Shown here: positions 32,093 through 32,540 of the stretch, in pieces
Layout of the letters: each line of letters starts with the position of its first letter
How positions within the stretch are numbered: position 1 is the first letter of the stretch
Assembly (NCBI GenBank): GCA_947475175.1
Contig: CANJLN010000012.1
Coordinates: forward strand, 1-32,540
DNA: 32,540 bases
Reading direction: 5' to 3'
From: Alphaproteobacteria bacterium
Lineage (GTDB): Bacteria; Pseudomonadota; Alphaproteobacteria; Paracaedibacterales; CAIULA01
The notes under the pieces: generated by a model
The model's input: only the letters and a program-made list of their open reading frames with translations
Told to the model about the DNA's origin: nothing
Database searches by the model: none
Program-made: the position numbers and the translations under genes

Positions 32093-32286
32093 GGGTATCT
32101 CCATCAAGTGATATTTCTTGTTGTCGTTAAGAAGGAATGTGCAGAGATGATAATCTGCTTGATAATCATTCATAAAAACTTATAACCCCCGGTTCTAAAA
32201 TGAAGTGAAACGCATTAGAGTGTTTGTTGTTAAGACAGGCACAGAAAGGCGTTGCAAGTGAGAGAATACAAACAATTAGGCTATGA
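32093..32286. mobile_element. Possible remnant of an IS30-like element
   Basis: After the integrase comes 165 bp without a gene. Then a GTG at 32258 opens a 40-codon frame starting VREYKQLGYEERTKLAELW, which resembles the N-terminus of IS30-family transposases (YKQL..EER..I). The resemblance stops after about 20 residues, and the frame ends at 32384. The match is short and I cannot identify the IS termini, so this is tentative. Confidence 0.3.
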
Positions 32287-32540
32287 AGAAAGAACAAAAT
32301 TGGCAGAGCTTTGGCAATTGAAGTCTTTTTTAATAGCGATCAAGAACTTTCACAGGAACAAACAGCCTTTCGCGAGTCCATGACGGAACAGGCTTACCAA
32401 GAGGCTGCGCTAGAAACTCAAAGAAAACATGAGGAAGCGGCTATCTTGGCCAATCAGTTATGGGAAGAAGCTCGTATGGAGGGGGCTTCTGAGTATTTGG
32501 ATAAAAAACAAGTCATGGCTTATGGCCTTCGCTTTAGTGA
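32287..32540 (+). pseudogene. Partial primase/Toprim-type protein, frame entering without a clear start and leaving the window
   Basis: An open frame from just after a TGA at 32284 to the right edge reads ALAIEVFFNSDQELSQEQ and TEQAYQEAALETQRKHEEAAI, then LANQLWEEARMEGASEYLDKKQVMAYGLRFS. The last part resembles the segment before the Toprim domain of plasmid and phage primases ('...A...W..A.......YL..KGV..YGLR'). The first in-frame ATG is at 32380, inside the recognisable region. The upstream part of the gene seems replaced by the IS30-like fragment. If ATG 32380 is used it may still be a shortened gene; the 3' part is not visible. Confidence 0.45.

Overview
This window looks like chromosome from a flagellated alphaproteobacterium, most likely an intracellular symbiont of the Holosporales/Rickettsiales type. 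The evidence is a moderately AT-rich sequence, the alphaproteobacterial gene orders bamD-recN and gpmI-envC-ctpA-yibQ-rppH, an EnvZ/OmpR-like pair, a phasin, and dense palindromic repeats of the kind known from Rickettsiales and Holosporales. The assignment is inferred from protein families and repeats; no rRNA or other phylogenetic marker is present.

Layout. (1) 1-5.3 kb: the right end of an IS982-like element cuts off the 3' end of a 3-hydroxyisobutyryl-CoA hydrolase gene, which also carries an in-frame palindromic repeat. A large secreted protein of unknown function, a repeat-rich gap and an OmpR/EnvZ-type two-component pair follow. (2) 5.3-11.1 kb: a phasin gene, a 1-kb repeat island, then a flagellar filament cluster (flagellin, fliD, fliS). 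Flagellin is preceded by a perfect sigma-54 promoter, with a 22-bp tandem array just upstream. (3) 11.2-16.6 kb: housekeeping genes bamD, recN, spoT/rel and pgsA. (4) 16.6-19.7 kb: a PAS-GAF-PAS histidine kinase coupled to an unusual XRE-HTH/receiver fusion, preceded by a direct repeat and a short leader ORF. (5) 19.8-29.3 kb: a MotB-like OmpA protein, an exported Nudix-like protein, the five-gene gpmI-envC-ctpA-yibQ-rppH operon, an M23 endopeptidase with a His-rich tail, and fabI. (6) 29.3-32.5 kb: a UmuD-like S24 protein with an N-terminal extension and its own promoter/operator, a YjdM/PhnA protein, then a 3' tRNA-Thr fragment, a P4-type integrase and a damaged primase-like frame. This marks the start of an integrated element that continues past the right edge.

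The genes cover envelope growth and cell separation (bamD, envC-like, ctpA, M23, pgsA, fabI), motility, stress signalling (spoT/rel, two two-component systems, UmuD-like) and mobile DNA. Palindromic repeats are confined to the first 8.5 kb and share TGTCATCC/GGATGACA-type ends, so they look like one family of MITE-like elements. The most unusual items are the HTH-receiver fusion system, the UmuD-like candidate autorepressor, and the doubly altered HIBCH gene.
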